Source: UBA4729 sp039931245
GTDB taxonomy: Bacteria; Patescibacteriota; Saccharimonadia; Saccharimonadales; UBA4665
DNA length: 64,000 bases
Reading direction: 5' to 3'
Assembly (NCBI GenBank): GCA_039931245.1
Contig: JBDTSH010000017.1
Span: forward strand, 1 to 64,000
Translations under genes and position numbers: made by a program
Notes under the pieces: model-generated
What the model was told of the DNA's origin: nothing
What the model saw: only the letters and a program-made list of their open reading frames with translations
Databases searched by the model: none
In this document: piece by piece, positions 32,270 to 40,385 of the stretch
Layout: the number at the start of each line of letters is the position of its first letter
How positions within the stretch are numbered: position 1 is the stretch's first letter

Positions 32270-32890
32270 CTACCGTGAGTAGTATTCTACAATTAGTTGC
32301 TCTTTAATATCGGGTTCGGCATCGTCGCGGGCCGGTAATCCAGTAACTGCGACTTGCACTTTCTTACGGTTAACTTTCATCCAACTAGGGGTATCGGCCG
32401 GAGCGGGGCTGGTTTCATCGTGACGCTTGAAATACTCGGTTTGAGTACTGTGGGCGCGCAATGTCAACGTGTCACCGGCTTTCATGCGAATAGAGGGGAT
32501 GTCAACGCGGACGTCGTTGAGCAAAAAGTGACCATGAGTCACCAGTTGGCGGGCGGCCCGGCGGCTCGGCGCGAAGCCAGCGCGGTAGACGACGTTATCG
32601 GCGCGCTGTTCCAGCAATTGCAGCAAGACAGAGCCCGACTGGCCTTCGCGGCGGGTAGCTTCTTTCATCAAGTTGCTAAACTGTTTTTCGAGTAAGCCAT
32701 AGAGGCGTTTGACTTTTTGCTTCTCGCGCAACTGAATCGAGTATTGACTGGCTTTGTTGCGTGAGCCGCGGCCGTTTTGAGCCTGGCCAGGGGGAGTCGA
32801 GCGCTTGACGAGGGCTTTGTGCGCCTTGGGGTGCAAGGCATAACCTTCGCGGCGGCTCATCTTAACAATTGAACGTAAATCTCTTGCCAT
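32270..32890 (-). CDS. rpsD: 30S ribosomal protein S4, zinc-free form
   Basis: S4 (206 aa) starts 30S assembly and in many bacteria represses its own alpha operon. The S4 RNA-binding domain is clear (EQRADNVVYRAGFAPSRRAA, RQLVTHGHFLLNDVRVDIPS), as is the N-terminal DLRSIVKMSRREG. The N-terminal zinc cysteines of C+ forms are absent. GGGAGGAAGA precedes the next gene rather than this one. Confidence 0.96.
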   Translation of the reverse strand: MARDLRSIVKMSRREGYALHPKAHKALVKRSTPPGQAQNGRGSRNKASQYSIQLREKQKVKRLYGLLEKQFSNLMKEATRREGQSGSVLLQLLEQRADNVVYRAGFAPSRRAARQLVTHGHFLLNDVRVDIPSIRMKAGDTLTLRAHSTQTEYFKRHDETSPAPADTPSWMKVNRKKVQVAVTGLPARDDAEPDIKEQLIVEYYSR

Positions 32891-32898
32891 AGTAGTTC

Positions 32899-33291
32899 CT
32901 AAACCCGACGAGCTTTCTTGGGCCGCACACCACCGTGTGGTACTCCAGTAACGTCTTTAATATTCTCAACCATGATATCGAGTCCAGCCAAAGCCCGGAC
33001 AGCGGCGTCACGACCAAGGCCGATGCCTTTAATGAACACTTCGGCGCGAGTCAGACCGTACTGTTGTTTGACAGTTTGGCCGGCGCGTTCGGCAGCGACT
33101 TGGGCGGCGTAGGCCGTGCCCTTTTTAGAACCGCGGAAACCGCAGGCGCCGGCACTCGAAGCGGCTAAAACATTGCCGCTACTATCACTGAACGTAATGA
33201 TCGTGTTATTGAAAGTAGCCTGGACGTGGACCTGTCCCGACGGGACTGATCGCTTGGCTTTTTTGCGTTTGGGTGCAGTTGCTTCTGCCAT
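32899..33291 (-). CDS. rpsK: 30S ribosomal protein S11
   Basis: S11 (130 aa) of the small-subunit platform. The conserved parts are HVQATFNNTIITFSDSSGNV, GACGFRGSKKGTAYAAQ, and the C-terminal GVPHGGVRPKKARRV. The short basic N-terminus (KRKKAKRSVPSG) is usual. It lies between rpsM and rpsD, the standard order, with an 8-base gap before rpsD. Confidence 0.97.
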   Translation of the reverse strand: MAEATAPKRKKAKRSVPSGQVHVQATFNNTIITFSDSSGNVLAASSAGACGFRGSKKGTAYAAQVAAERAGQTVKQQYGLTRAEVFIKGIGLGRDAAVRALAGLDIMVENIKDVTGVPHGGVRPKKARRV

Positions 33292-33307
33292 AATCTATTC
33301 CTTCATC

Positions 33308-33694
33308 CTAAGTCTTTGAGGCGACTTTCTTAGCGGTACCACTGACAGTTGACTTCTTCCCACGACGGGTACGGGCATTGGTTTTGGTCCGTTGGCCGCG
33401 TGACGGCAGATTGGCTGAGTGACGTAGTCCACGATAAGACTTAATGTCCTTGAGACGTTTAATATTTCCACTGACGATACGTTGCAACTCACCCTCGACG
33501 AGGTAGTCGGCATTGATGATATCTTGGATGCGCGCAATCTCGGCATCCGTCAGATTTTTAACTCGTTCAGTCGATTCAACTTTAGCGAGCGCTAAAATAT
33601 CTTGACTGCTCTTAGGACCGACCCCGAAAACATATGTCAGGGCGACCCAGACTTGTTTTTCGGCGGGAATGGTCACACCGGAAATTCTTGCCAT
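33308..33694 (-). CDS. rpsM: 30S ribosomal protein S13
   Basis: S13 (128 aa) contacts the large subunit and P-site tRNA from the 30S head. It begins MARISGVTIPAEKQVWVALT, has the helix-two-turn-helix region GVGPKSSQDILALAKV, and a C-terminal basic tail LPSRGQRTKTNARTRRG. It starts two bases after the rpmJ stop and is the second gene after the structured leader at 33877-33955. Confidence 0.97.
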   Translation of the reverse strand: MARISGVTIPAEKQVWVALTYVFGVGPKSSQDILALAKVESTERVKNLTDAEIARIQDIINADYLVEGELQRIVSGNIKRLKDIKSYRGLRHSANLPSRGQRTKTNARTRRGKKSTVSGTAKKVASKT

Positions 33695-33696
33695 AG

Positions 33697-33813
33697 TTAG
33701 CCCTGCCTTTGCTTGTGCTTAGGTTTAAGTTTGTTAATGACGTACAAGCGGCCCTTGCGGCGCACAATCTTGTCGTCAGGACTGATTTTTTTGACACTGG
33801 CACGTACTTTCAT
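33697..33813 (-). CDS. rpmJ: 50S ribosomal protein L36, cysteine-free form
   Basis: A 38-residue protein beginning MKVRASVKKISPDDKIVRRK and ending PKHKQRQG, which is L36. The zinc-binding cysteines of the common form (PMCEKCK, ICENPKH) are replaced, with SPDD standing where the first pair would be. AAGGAG lies ten bases before the ATG. It sits between infA and rpsM, its normal position, downstream of a strong leader hairpin. Confidence 0.95.
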   Translation of the reverse strand: MKVRASVKKISPDDKIVRRKGRLYVINKLKPKHKQRQG

Positions 33814-33876
33814 ACGGATCATTCTCCTTCTCGAGTGATGACACACTGCTCAAATTAATATAAACCGGCCCGAGAG

Positions 33877-33955
33877 CCTTTACAGAGTAGTACAGCTAAA
33901 GATCTCGATCGACCGGGGGCCGAACAGTTTTTCTTAGTGAGCTGCTCTGTAAAGG
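33877..33955 (-). promoter_or_regulatory. Long leader hairpin before the alpha operon (rpmJ-rpsM)
   Basis: CCTTTACAGAG (33877-33887) is exactly complementary to CTCTGTAAAGG (33945-33955); with wobble pairs the stem reaches about 15 bp. It lies between infA and rpmJ, at the head of the operon containing rpsD. In E. coli the equivalent leader folds into a pseudoknot bound by S4. This could be a functional analogue or an attenuator. A -10-like TATATT follows on the minus strand. Confidence 0.5.
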
Positions 33956-33961
33956 TTCGCC

Positions 33962-34183
33962 TTATGATTTGCGATAGGTGATTCTACCCTTAGTAAGATC
34001 GTAAGGGGTTAACTCAACCGTCACGCTGTCGCCGGGTACAATACGGATAAAATGTTTCCGCATCTTGCCAGCAACGTGAGCTATGATCTTATGGCCATTT
34101 TCAAGTTCTACACGAAACTGAGTCCCTGGTAGGGTCTCAACGATTGTTCCCGTTAACTCGATTACTTCCTTGTTTGCAGCCAT
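33962..34183 (-). CDS. infA: Translation initiation factor IF-1
   Basis: IF-1 (73 aa) is a single OB-fold domain that binds the 30S A site during initiation. The sequence AANKEVIELTGTIVETLPGT, FRVELENGHKIIAHVAGKMR and KHFIRIVPGDSVTVELTPYD is unmistakable. The start is ATG 34183; the frame continues six codons upstream, but the usual N-terminus is MA. A strong promoter (34201-34229) lies just upstream. No adk or map genes lie between secY and infA, unlike in many bacteria. Confidence 0.96.
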   Translation of the reverse strand: MAANKEVIELTGTIVETLPGTQFRVELENGHKIIAHVAGKMRKHFIRIVPGDSVTVELTPYDLTKGRITYRKS

Positions 34184-34200
34184 AAATATAACAACTTTCA

Positions 34201-34229
34201 ATTATAGCAGCCTTCACAACAGTTTGCAA
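34201..34229 (-). promoter_or_regulatory. Promoter of infA and the alpha operon
   Basis: Minus-strand TTGCAA (34224-34229), 17 bases, TATAAT (34201-34206) with an extended TGC. Transcription should start about a dozen bases before the infA start at 34183. Confidence 0.8.
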
Positions 34230-34308
34230 AGGGTAATCTCGCGGATTAACACCTTAGCGAAACGGCGGCAGACGGGCGGCCGGTTTTAGTACTTCAGCAC
34301 GGACTAAC

Positions 34309-35808
34309 TTACTTCGACTTACGACCCGGCAAGCGGGGCAAAAAGCGCAGGCGGCGGGCGCCGGTGGCGGCGTCCAATGGCGTCGAGACGTCGTAGAAGA
34401 AGTCTGGTTGCGAATATTGGTCGTACGTGACCATCAGGGCTCGTGATTCGACTGAGCGCAGCGTCTGGAGGGCGACCGACACTAAGATCAGCACGCTGGT
34501 CCCGCCGATCGTAATATTGGCCGTCACAAAGAACTGGGCAATAATCGGTAACATCGCCAGTAGCCCCAGGCTGACGGCGCCGAAGAACGTCAAGCGATTG
34601 ACGATTTTGGACAAATACTTTTCAGTTTGCAGTCCGGAACGGATGCCTTCGATAAAGCCGCCCTGTTTGTGCAGGTTCTCGGCGATCTCTTTGGAGTTGA
34701 AGGTAATGCTGGTGTAGAAGAACGTGAAGACGAAGACCAATAGGAAATAGGTCACCGGGTAGATGTAGGCTTTCATGCCCTCGGTGGCGAGCGTCGTGGC
34801 CGAGGGAGTTTGGAATAAGCTCACCAGATTAGTCCCCAGGTGGGCCAATCGCGTACTGGCCGAGCTGGTCAGTAACTGACCGACAAAACTTGGGACACTC
34901 AAGAAAGCCACGGCAAAAATAATCGGCACGACGCCGGCGGTAATGAGCTTGACCGGCAAGACCGTCGTGACGCCGCCGTAGGCCCGGTTGCCCTGCACCC
35001 GTTTGGCGTAATTGACAGTCAGGTTGCGCGAGGCTTCGTTCAGCATCACCACCATCCAGGTCACGAGCAGCACGGCGAATAACATCACTACGCCGTAGAT
35101 CAAAGCCCCTTTATTAAGAGGCAGAGTGTGCCCGAACACCACCCAGTGGTCTTTCTTATTGAGGACCGAGCCTATGATATTACCGATGGTCGACGGTAGA
35201 CGGCTGACAATACCGACGGTAATAATCAACGAGATACCGTTCCCGATACTCATCTCGGTGATGAGCTCACCGAGCCACATCAGCAGCATTGAGCCCCCGG
35301 TCAAGGCCGTCACCATCAGCACCCACTGCAAGAGCGTCGCGTTGGCGGTAATGTCACCGACCCCGCCGATACTCTGGGCGGCTTGGCGAATCAAATAGAT
35401 CGAGCCGATGGCCTGGATAATCGCCAGCGGGAAGGTCAATAGACGGGTGTACTGGTTGATCTTTTTCTGACCGAACTCACCCTCTTTGTGGAGGGCTTCG
35501 AGCTGCGGAATGGCCTTCGTCAACAGCTGCATAATAATCGAGGCGTTAATGTAGGGCCCGAGACCGGCGATCATAATCGACAGGTTGGCCAGTGCTCCCC
35601 CGCTCAGGACGTTAATAAAGCTCAGTAATTGCGGGGTGTTTTCGGAGTTAAACAAGTTCTGGAGGACCTGGTGCAGGGTCTGGGGGTCACCGAACGGGAC
35701 GGGAATGTGCGCCAAAATCCGGAAGACCAACAAGATGCCGAGCACGGCGAACACACGCTTGCGCATATCGGCTTGACCAAACGAACGCCATATAATTTTC
35801 CAGTTCAT
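34309..35808 (-). CDS. secY: Preprotein translocase channel subunit SecY
   Basis: SecY (499 aa, ten membrane segments) forms the protein-conducting channel. Typical parts are FRILAHIPVPFGDP near the N-terminus, LSGGALANLSIMIAGLGPYI with the plug region, GNGISLIITVGIVSRLP, and RSVESRALMVTYDQ near the end. It lies after rplO, as in the standard spc operon. It is somewhat longer than the usual 430-440 residues because of enlarged external loops, such as that around residues 315-345. A hairpin at 35860-35877 separates it from rplO. Confidence 0.97.
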   Translation of the reverse strand: MNWKIIWRSFGQADMRKRVFAVLGILLVFRILAHIPVPFGDPQTLHQVLQNLFNSENTPQLLSFINVLSGGALANLSIMIAGLGPYINASIIMQLLTKAIPQLEALHKEGEFGQKKINQYTRLLTFPLAIIQAIGSIYLIRQAAQSIGGVGDITANATLLQWVLMVTALTGGSMLLMWLGELITEMSIGNGISLIITVGIVSRLPSTIGNIIGSVLNKKDHWVVFGHTLPLNKGALIYGVVMLFAVLLVTWMVVMLNEASRNLTVNYAKRVQGNRAYGGVTTVLPVKLITAGVVPIIFAVAFLSVPSFVGQLLTSSASTRLAHLGTNLVSLFQTPSATTLATEGMKAYIYPVTYFLLVFVFTFFYTSITFNSKEIAENLHKQGGFIEGIRSGLQTEKYLSKIVNRLTFFGAVSLGLLAMLPIIAQFFVTANITIGGTSVLILVSVALQTLRSVESRALMVTYDQYSQPDFFYDVSTPLDAATGARRLRFLPRLPGRKSK

Positions 35809-35859
35809 AATATGATGATTACCCTCTTAGATCAGTAGTTGCTTACAGTATACAGGATG

Positions 35860-35877
35860 AGCGCCCAGACGGGCGCT
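35860..35877. other. Stem-loop between rplO and secY
   Basis: AGCGCCC and GGGCGCT close a 4-base loop, followed on the plus strand by TTT. In the direction of the operon (minus) no U-run follows, so it is more likely an RNA processing or stability element, or a barrier to antisense transcription. A TATACT box follows on the minus strand before secY. Confidence 0.4.
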
Positions 35878-35881
35878 TTTA

Positions 35882-36349
35882 CTAATCTTTTTTCTTGCTG
35901 GCCGGCCGTGGCAAACGCTCAGCTCGCTCAAATGTACCGCCGGCGGCTTCAATAGCCGCAATGGCGCTGACGCTGGCGCGGGGTAGTTTGACGGTCACTT
36001 TTTTGGTCACGTCACCCTTGACGATCAACTTCACAACGACATAGGCATTGCTAATTAGTTTCGCGTCGGCCAGAGCCGTCGAATCGATGACGGCGCTACT
36101 CAGAGCGTCGAGCTGTCCGGTATAGACATTCTCAGCCGGTACCTTGTGTGACGTAAAGCCAGGCAATTTCGGCAAAGCCTGCATCAAGGGGTTCTGCCCA
36201 CCGGCAAAGCCAGGCTTGGCGGATGAACCGGTACGAGACTTTTGCCCCTTGGTACCGCGACCGGCAGTTTTACCTTTACCGGCGGCTATGCCACGGCCCA
36301 CGCGCTTCCCAACTTTTTGTTTGGTAACTTGTAATTCGTGATACTTCAT
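35882..36349 (-). CDS. rplO: 50S ribosomal protein L15
   Basis: L15 (155 aa). The glycine/lysine-rich N-terminal region (GKGKTAGRGTKGQKSRTG, then GFAGGQNPLMQALPKLPG) and the C-terminal alpha/beta part (VSAIAAIEAAGGTFERAERL) are standard. Its start overlaps the stop of rpsE by one base, leaving no room for rpmD (L30), which stands here in most bacteria. Confidence 0.97.
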   Translation of the reverse strand: MKYHELQVTKQKVGKRVGRGIAAGKGKTAGRGTKGQKSRTGSSAKPGFAGGQNPLMQALPKLPGFTSHKVPAENVYTGQLDALSSAVIDSTALADAKLISNAYVVVKLIVKGDVTKKVTVKLPRASVSAIAAIEAAGGTFERAERLPRPASKKKD

Positions 36350-37086
36350 TATTTATCCTCTGTCTTCTTCTTAGCGGCCGGCTTGGCGGCGGCTGTCTTG
36401 CTAGCGGCTTTGAGTGGTGCCTTTTCTGCTTTTTCTACCTTTTCAGTTTTCTCCACTTTTTCGGTCTTGGCAGGCTGAGCAGTTTCGGCGGTCACCGACT
36501 TGACAGTCTTGGCGGCTTTAGTAGCCGGCCGAGCGATCGTCGTGACCCATTTGCTGGCGGGCGCCAGGAGACCAAAAGCAGCTATCGTGGCGTAGGCCGT
36601 GTTAGTTTTATTCGATGAGCCGAGTGACTTGCTGAGGGCGTCTTTAATGCCGGCGACTTCCAAAATGGTCCGAACAACACCGCCGGCGATCAGGCCGGTA
36701 CCGGCACTGGCTGGCTTCAGCAAAATGTGGGCGCCGCTGACTTTGGTTTCAACTTCATGGGGTAAGGTGCCTTTATAGATAGGAACCGTCACGAAGTGCT
36801 TCTTGGCAACATCGGTGGCTTTGGCGACAGCGGCGGTGACATCGGCGCCTTTGGCGGTGCCGATACCGACGCGGTTTTTGCGGTCACCGACGACGACGAG
36901 GGCCCGGAAACGGAAACGACGACCACCTTTGACGACCCGCGCGACGCGGTCGATGTGTAAGGTTCGTTCGTCAAATTGCTTTTCTTCCTGAACCATATCC
37001 GGGCGACGGCCGCGCCGTTCCCGATTTTGGGGACGCGACTGGGCTGGCGCTTGGGCTGGGGCTTGGGGTTGCGGTTGATCTGCCAT
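36349..37086 (-). CDS. rpsE: 30S ribosomal protein S5 with long low-complexity ends
   Basis: S5 (245 aa, against about 165 usually). The core has DERTLHIDRVARVVKGGRRF, GVGIGTAKGADVTAAVAKA and AGTGLIAGGVVRTILEVAGI. Before it are about 30 residues rich in Pro, Gln and Ala. After it is a tail of about 70 residues rich in Lys, Ala, Glu and Val (EKVEKTEKVEKAEKAPLKAA). I set the start at ATG 37086, one base after the rplR stop; an upstream in-frame start lies inside rplR. The tails are unlikely to belong to the folded S5 domain. Confidence 0.95.
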   Translation of the reverse strand: MADQPQPQAPAQAPAQSRPQNRERRGRRPDMVQEEKQFDERTLHIDRVARVVKGGRRFRFRALVVVGDRKNRVGIGTAKGADVTAAVAKATDVAKKHFVTVPIYKGTLPHEVETKVSGAHILLKPASAGTGLIAGGVVRTILEVAGIKDALSKSLGSSNKTNTAYATIAAFGLLAPASKWVTTIARPATKAAKTVKSVTAETAQPAKTEKVEKTEKVEKAEKAPLKAASKTAAAKPAAKKKTEDK

Positions 37087-37087
37087 G

Positions 37088-37444
37088 TTAGAACTCCAAT
37101 CCTGATTTACGGGCAGCAGTGGCGAGGGCAGCGACTCGGCCGTGGTATAATTTTCCGCCTCGATCGAATACAACGGTAGTTACTTTGGCAGTCTTGGCTT
37201 TGGCGCCAATTTGCTCACCGACCCAGACGGCCTTGGCGGTCATCGTGCCGGTAGCAGCTTTGGCACCAACTGTCGTGACGTAGGCAATCGTTTTGTGGGC
37301 CGTGTCGTCGATTAACTGCGCCGTGATGTGCTGGTTACTAATATAAACGCTCAAACGGGGGCGCCCGGTGGTGCCGCTGACGATGGAACGAATCCGCTTC
37401 TTGCGAAGAGTTCGGTTGAGTAATTTGTGTGCTAATTTATTCAT
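37088..37444 (-). CDS. rplR: 50S ribosomal protein L18
   Basis: L18 (118 aa), a 5S rRNA-binding protein. It shows RTLRKKRIRSIVSGTTGRPR, LSVYISNQHITAQLIDD, and the C-terminal VVFDRGGKLYHGRVAALATA with ARKSGLEF. It lies between rplF and rpsE as in the standard spc operon, with a 6-base gap to rplF. Confidence 0.97.
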   Translation of the reverse strand: MNKLAHKLLNRTLRKKRIRSIVSGTTGRPRLSVYISNQHITAQLIDDTAHKTIAYVTTVGAKAATGTMTAKAVWVGEQIGAKAKTAKVTTVVFDRGGKLYHGRVAALATAARKSGLEF

Positions 37445-37450
37445 AATGGC

Positions 37451-37990
37451 CTACTTTTCCTTACCGCTCTTACCGCTCTTGCGGATAATGCGTTCACCTT
37501 CGTATTTGATTCCCTTGCCCTTGTAAGGCTCGGGCTTCTTCAGCGCCCGAATCTCGGCGGCGACCTGGCCGACCTGCTGTTTACTGATACCGCTGACGGT
37601 AATAGTGTTCTGTTCGATGACGGCGGTCACACCGAGCGGCATCTTAAAGATGACGTCGTGCGAAAAGCCCAAGTTTAACTTGAGGTTGGCGCCTTGGGCG
37701 GCCACCCGATAACCAACACCGTTGATTTCGAGTTTTTTACTAAAGCCATGACTGACTCCTTCGACCATGTTGTTGATGAGAGCCCGCATCAAACCGTGCT
37801 TGGCGCGGAGTTTGGGTTCATCATTGGCACGCGCGACAACCAGTTCGCCGTCAGCCTGAGAAACACTTATGTCGGGCATTGTGAACTGCTTGAGAGTTCC
37901 TTTGCTACCGGCCACGGTAATTTCATCAGGGTCGACAGTGATTGTCACACCGCTTGGGATTGCAATCGGCAGTTTTCCTATTCGACTCAT
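37451..37990 (-). CDS. rplF: 50S ribosomal protein L6
   Basis: L6 (179 aa) has the two repeated alpha/beta domains, beginning MSRIGKLPIAIPSGVTITVD. The C-terminal signature is KKPEPYKGKGIKYEGER. It sits near the sarcin-ricin loop of 23S rRNA. It lies between rpsH and rplR in the normal order, 16 bases after the rpsH stop. Confidence 0.97.
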   Translation of the reverse strand: MSRIGKLPIAIPSGVTITVDPDEITVAGSKGTLKQFTMPDISVSQADGELVVARANDEPKLRAKHGLMRALINNMVEGVSHGFSKKLEINGVGYRVAAQGANLKLNLGFSHDVIFKMPLGVTAVIEQNTITVSGISKQQVGQVAAEIRALKKPEPYKGKGIKYEGERIIRKSGKSGKEK

Positions 37991-38006
37991 ATTATTCCTT
38001 TATTCC

Positions 38007-38408
38007 TTAGTAAACTTTACAAATTAATTCACCGCCGAGTTTGGCGACTTTGGCGGCTTTGCCGGTCATCAGTCCTTGGCTCGTCGAGATAATCACGATC
38101 CCACGACCGCGCATGACGACGGGGATTTCCTTGGCATTGACATAGTAACGGCGACCGGGCTTACTCAGGCGTTTGATCTCAGTGATCCGCGAACTAGTGT
38201 TTTCGGGGTTCAAGCGCAGCGTCATGCTTTTGCCGACTTCGGCGTCGACGACGCGCACGTCATCGATAAAGTTACTGGCCTTAAGCATGCGGGCAACGGC
38301 TTCCTTAATCTTGGAATGTGGCAAACTGATTTCGGCCTTGTTGACCGCAATGGCGTTCCGGATACGGCTGAGCATGTCAGCGATGGGGTCTGTAGATGTT
38401 GTACTCAT
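38007..38408 (-). CDS. rpsH: 30S ribosomal protein S8
   Basis: S8 (133 aa) binds the central domain of 16S rRNA, and in E. coli it represses the spc operon. It begins STTSTDPIADMLSRIRNAIA and has the conserved C-terminal RGIVIISTSQGLMTGKAA. It lies seven bases after the rpsN stop. Confidence 0.97.
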   Translation of the reverse strand: MSTTSTDPIADMLSRIRNAIAVNKAEISLPHSKIKEAVARMLKASNFIDDVRVVDAEVGKSMTLRLNPENTSSRITEIKRLSKPGRRYYVNAKEIPVVMRGRGIVIISTSQGLMTGKAAKVAKLGGELICKVY

Positions 38409-38415
38409 ATTCCTC

Positions 38416-38685
38416 CTACCAACTCGACTTTGTTACACCAGGGATTTCACCCTTGGCGGCGTGTTCACGAAAACTTAAACGACTTAATCCGAACTGACGC
38501 ATAAAACTACGCGAGCGGCCGGTTTCGACACAGCGGTTTGTCCAACGGGTGCGGGACGAGTTGCGGGGCAACTTCGCCAAACCTTCTTGGTCACCGAGGG
38601 CTTTCAGTTCAGCTCGCTTGGCGGCGTACTGCGCGATCATGCGCTTGCGCTTTTCGTCGCGAACGACAATTGATTTCTTAGCCAT
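38416..38685 (-). CDS. rpsN: 30S ribosomal protein S14, long zinc-free form
   Basis: S14 (89 aa) of the long type that lacks the CxxC zinc site of the short form. It shows SIVVRDEKRKRMIAQYAAKR, KLPRNSSRTRWTNRCVETGR and the C-terminal FREHAAKGEIPGVTKSSW. One isolated cysteine is present, which cannot form a zinc site. It abuts rplE by a one-base overlap. Confidence 0.97.
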   Translation of the reverse strand: MAKKSIVVRDEKRKRMIAQYAAKRAELKALGDQEGLAKLPRNSSRTRWTNRCVETGRSRSFMRQFGLSRLSFREHAAKGEIPGVTKSSW

Positions 38686-39317
38686 TATTTGTACTCCTTT
38701 TCAAATGGCATGCCAAATTTCTCTAGCAGCGCCCGGGCCTGCACCTTGTCAGCGCTCTTAATCACGAACACGGCTTGGAGGCCATGGGGCGTGGTGGTTT
38801 CTTCAAATGTAAGTTCGGGGAAGACGGATTGATCGGTCAAGCCGAGCGAGAAGTTACCTTGGTTATCAAACGCCTTGGCGCTGACACCGTGGAAGTCACG
38901 CAGCCGCGGCAGAACGATCGTGATGATACGGTCCATAAACTCATACATCCGCTCACCGCGCAGGGTGACTTTGAGGCCCACCTTGTTGCCTTCGCGCAGC
39001 TTAAAGCCGGCGATGGAGTTCTTGGCGATGGTTTCGACTGGCTGTTGACCGGTGATTTTACGGAGCGTATTGGTGGCGATTTCCATTAAACGCTTATCGT
39101 CTTTGGCGCGACCGAGGCCGATGTTGACGACGATTTTCTCGAGCTTCGGCACTTGGTGGGTGTTGGTCAAAGATAGTTCAGCCATCAGCTCGGCGCTGTA
39201 CTGCTTTGTATAGAGATCGCGCAGCCGGGCGGATGTGGCCACAGGAGTCGTCGCTTTGGTTTTCACGGTTTTGGCAGGCTGAGCTGACTTAGCTGTCTTG
39301 GCGGTGGTAGTAGCCAT
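38685..39317 (-). CDS. rplE: 50S ribosomal protein L5 with N-terminal extension
   Basis: L5 (210 aa) binds 5S rRNA. The core shows LTNTHQVPKLEKIVVNIGLG, LREGNKVGLKVTLRGERMYE and LGLTDQSVFPELTFEE. Before it is an extension of about 30 residues rich in Thr, Lys and Ala (ATTTAKTAKSAQPAKTVKTK). Ending without tails at FGMPFEKEYK is usual. It overlaps rplX and rpsN by one base each. Confidence 0.96.
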   Translation of the reverse strand: MATTTAKTAKSAQPAKTVKTKATTPVATSARLRDLYTKQYSAELMAELSLTNTHQVPKLEKIVVNIGLGRAKDDKRLMEIATNTLRKITGQQPVETIAKNSIAGFKLREGNKVGLKVTLRGERMYEFMDRIITIVLPRLRDFHGVSAKAFDNQGNFSLGLTDQSVFPELTFEETTTPHGLQAVFVIKSADKVQARALLEKFGMPFEKEYK

Positions 39318-39670
39318 TACTTGATCTCCTTCCCGGTTGATTTAAATAGGCGAGTTTTGGTGCCGTCGGCCTTGAGCTGGTAGCCAATCCGTGATGCTTT
39401 CTTGGTGGTGGGTTCGACAATGCCGACTTTGCTGACCCAGATAGGCTTCGTCAAATCGACGATGGCCCCTTGGGGGTGAGCCTGGTTAGGTTTGACGTGC
39501 TTCTTGACGATATTGATGCCTTCGACGGTGACCTTGTTTTCACTAGGGTGCGTCGCGGTAATCTTACCGGTTTGGCCTTTGTACTTGCCGGCGCGGACGA
39601 TCACGGTATCACCCTTTTTAAGGCGAATCTTGTAAACGGCTTTGCTTTCGGCTTTAAAATTAACGCTCAT
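39317..39670 (-). CDS. rplX: 50S ribosomal protein L24
   Basis: L24 (117 aa), an early 23S rRNA-binding assembly protein. The KOW motif is KGDTVIVRAGKYKGQTGKI, followed by VTVEGINIVKKHVKPNQAHP. The usual CxxC zinc pairs of some L24 proteins are absent, and KVGIVEPTTKKASRIGYQL lies at the end. It overlaps both neighbours by one base. Confidence 0.96.
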   Translation of the reverse strand: MSVNFKAESKAVYKIRLKKGDTVIVRAGKYKGQTGKITATHPSENKVTVEGINIVKKHVKPNQAHPQGAIVDLTKPIWVSKVGIVEPTTKKASRIGYQLKADGTKTRLFKSTGKEIK

Positions 39671-40038
39671 TATAGTACCTCCGGGGCCAAAGAAATAATC
39701 TTGGCATAGCCTTGTTCGCGTAACTCGCGCGGCACGGGGCCGAAGATACGAGTGCCGCGCGGCAGTTTATCTTCACCGATGATAACGGCGGCGTTGTCGT
39801 CGAAACGAATGGTCGAACCGTCTTTGCGGCGGATCATATCACGGGTCCGGACGATAACGGCTTTGACAATGGTCTTCTTCTTGACGTTACCACTCGGGTT
39901 GGCAACCTTGACGGTGGCGACAATAACGTCACCGACCCGGGCATAGCGGCGGCGGGTGCCACCGAGGACACGGATACAGAGGATTTCTTTGGCACCGCTG
40001 TTATCGCAGACGCCTAGGCGGGTTTCTTGTTGAATCAT
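39670..40038 (-). CDS. rplN: 50S ribosomal protein L14
   Basis: L14 (122 aa), on the subunit interface of 50S. It begins MIQQETRLGVCDNSGAKE and ends GPVPRELREQGYAKIISLAP with EVL, both characteristic. It starts within the rpsQ stop (ATGA). Confidence 0.97.
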   Translation of the reverse strand: MIQQETRLGVCDNSGAKEILCIRVLGGTRRRYARVGDVIVATVKVANPSGNVKKKTIVKAVIVRTRDMIRRKDGSTIRFDDNAAVIIGEDKLPRGTRIFGPVPRELREQGYAKIISLAPEVL

Positions 40039-40385
40039 GCTGGCGCCTCCGTTTTGGGGACGACTTTTTCAGCTTTGTCGGCTTTGTCGGCTTTGACTTT
40101 GACGGCTTCCACCGTTTTGGTCAGTTCCAGTGAGTCGGCGCGCAGGGCGGGTTTCTCAATAATCCGGCTTAAACGGTGGTGTTTACGGGCGCTGATGGGA
40201 CGAGTCTCGACGATCTCAACCTTGTCACCGGTCAGGGCTTCGTTCTTCTCGTCGTGGGCCATGAACTTAGTACTCACCGAGTATTGTTTGCGGTACAAGG
40301 GGTGAGTTTTACGGGTAATCACAGTGACGACAATAGTCTTATCGCCCTTACTGGACGATACAGTGCCGATTAGTGTCCGGGCCAT
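40035..40385 (-). CDS. rpsQ: 30S ribosomal protein S17 with C-terminal tail
   Basis: S17 (116 aa, against about 85 usually). The OB-fold core has LIGTVSSSKGDKTIVVTVIT, KTHPLYRKQYSVSTKFMAHD and GDKVEIVETRPISARKHHRL. The last 30 residues are a low-complexity Lys/Ala/Asp/Glu tail (VKVKADKADKAEKVVPKTEA). It lies between rpmC and rplN, overlapping the rplN start. Confidence 0.96.
   Translation of the reverse strand: MARTLIGTVSSSKGDKTIVVTVITRKTHPLYRKQYSVSTKFMAHDEKNEALTGDKVEIVETRPISARKHHRLSRIIEKPALRADSLELTKTVEAVKVKADKADKAEKVVPKTEAPA

Noticed and set aside
35860..35877. Terminator between rplO and secY
   Set aside because: The U-run lies only on the plus strand, opposite to the direction of the operon.
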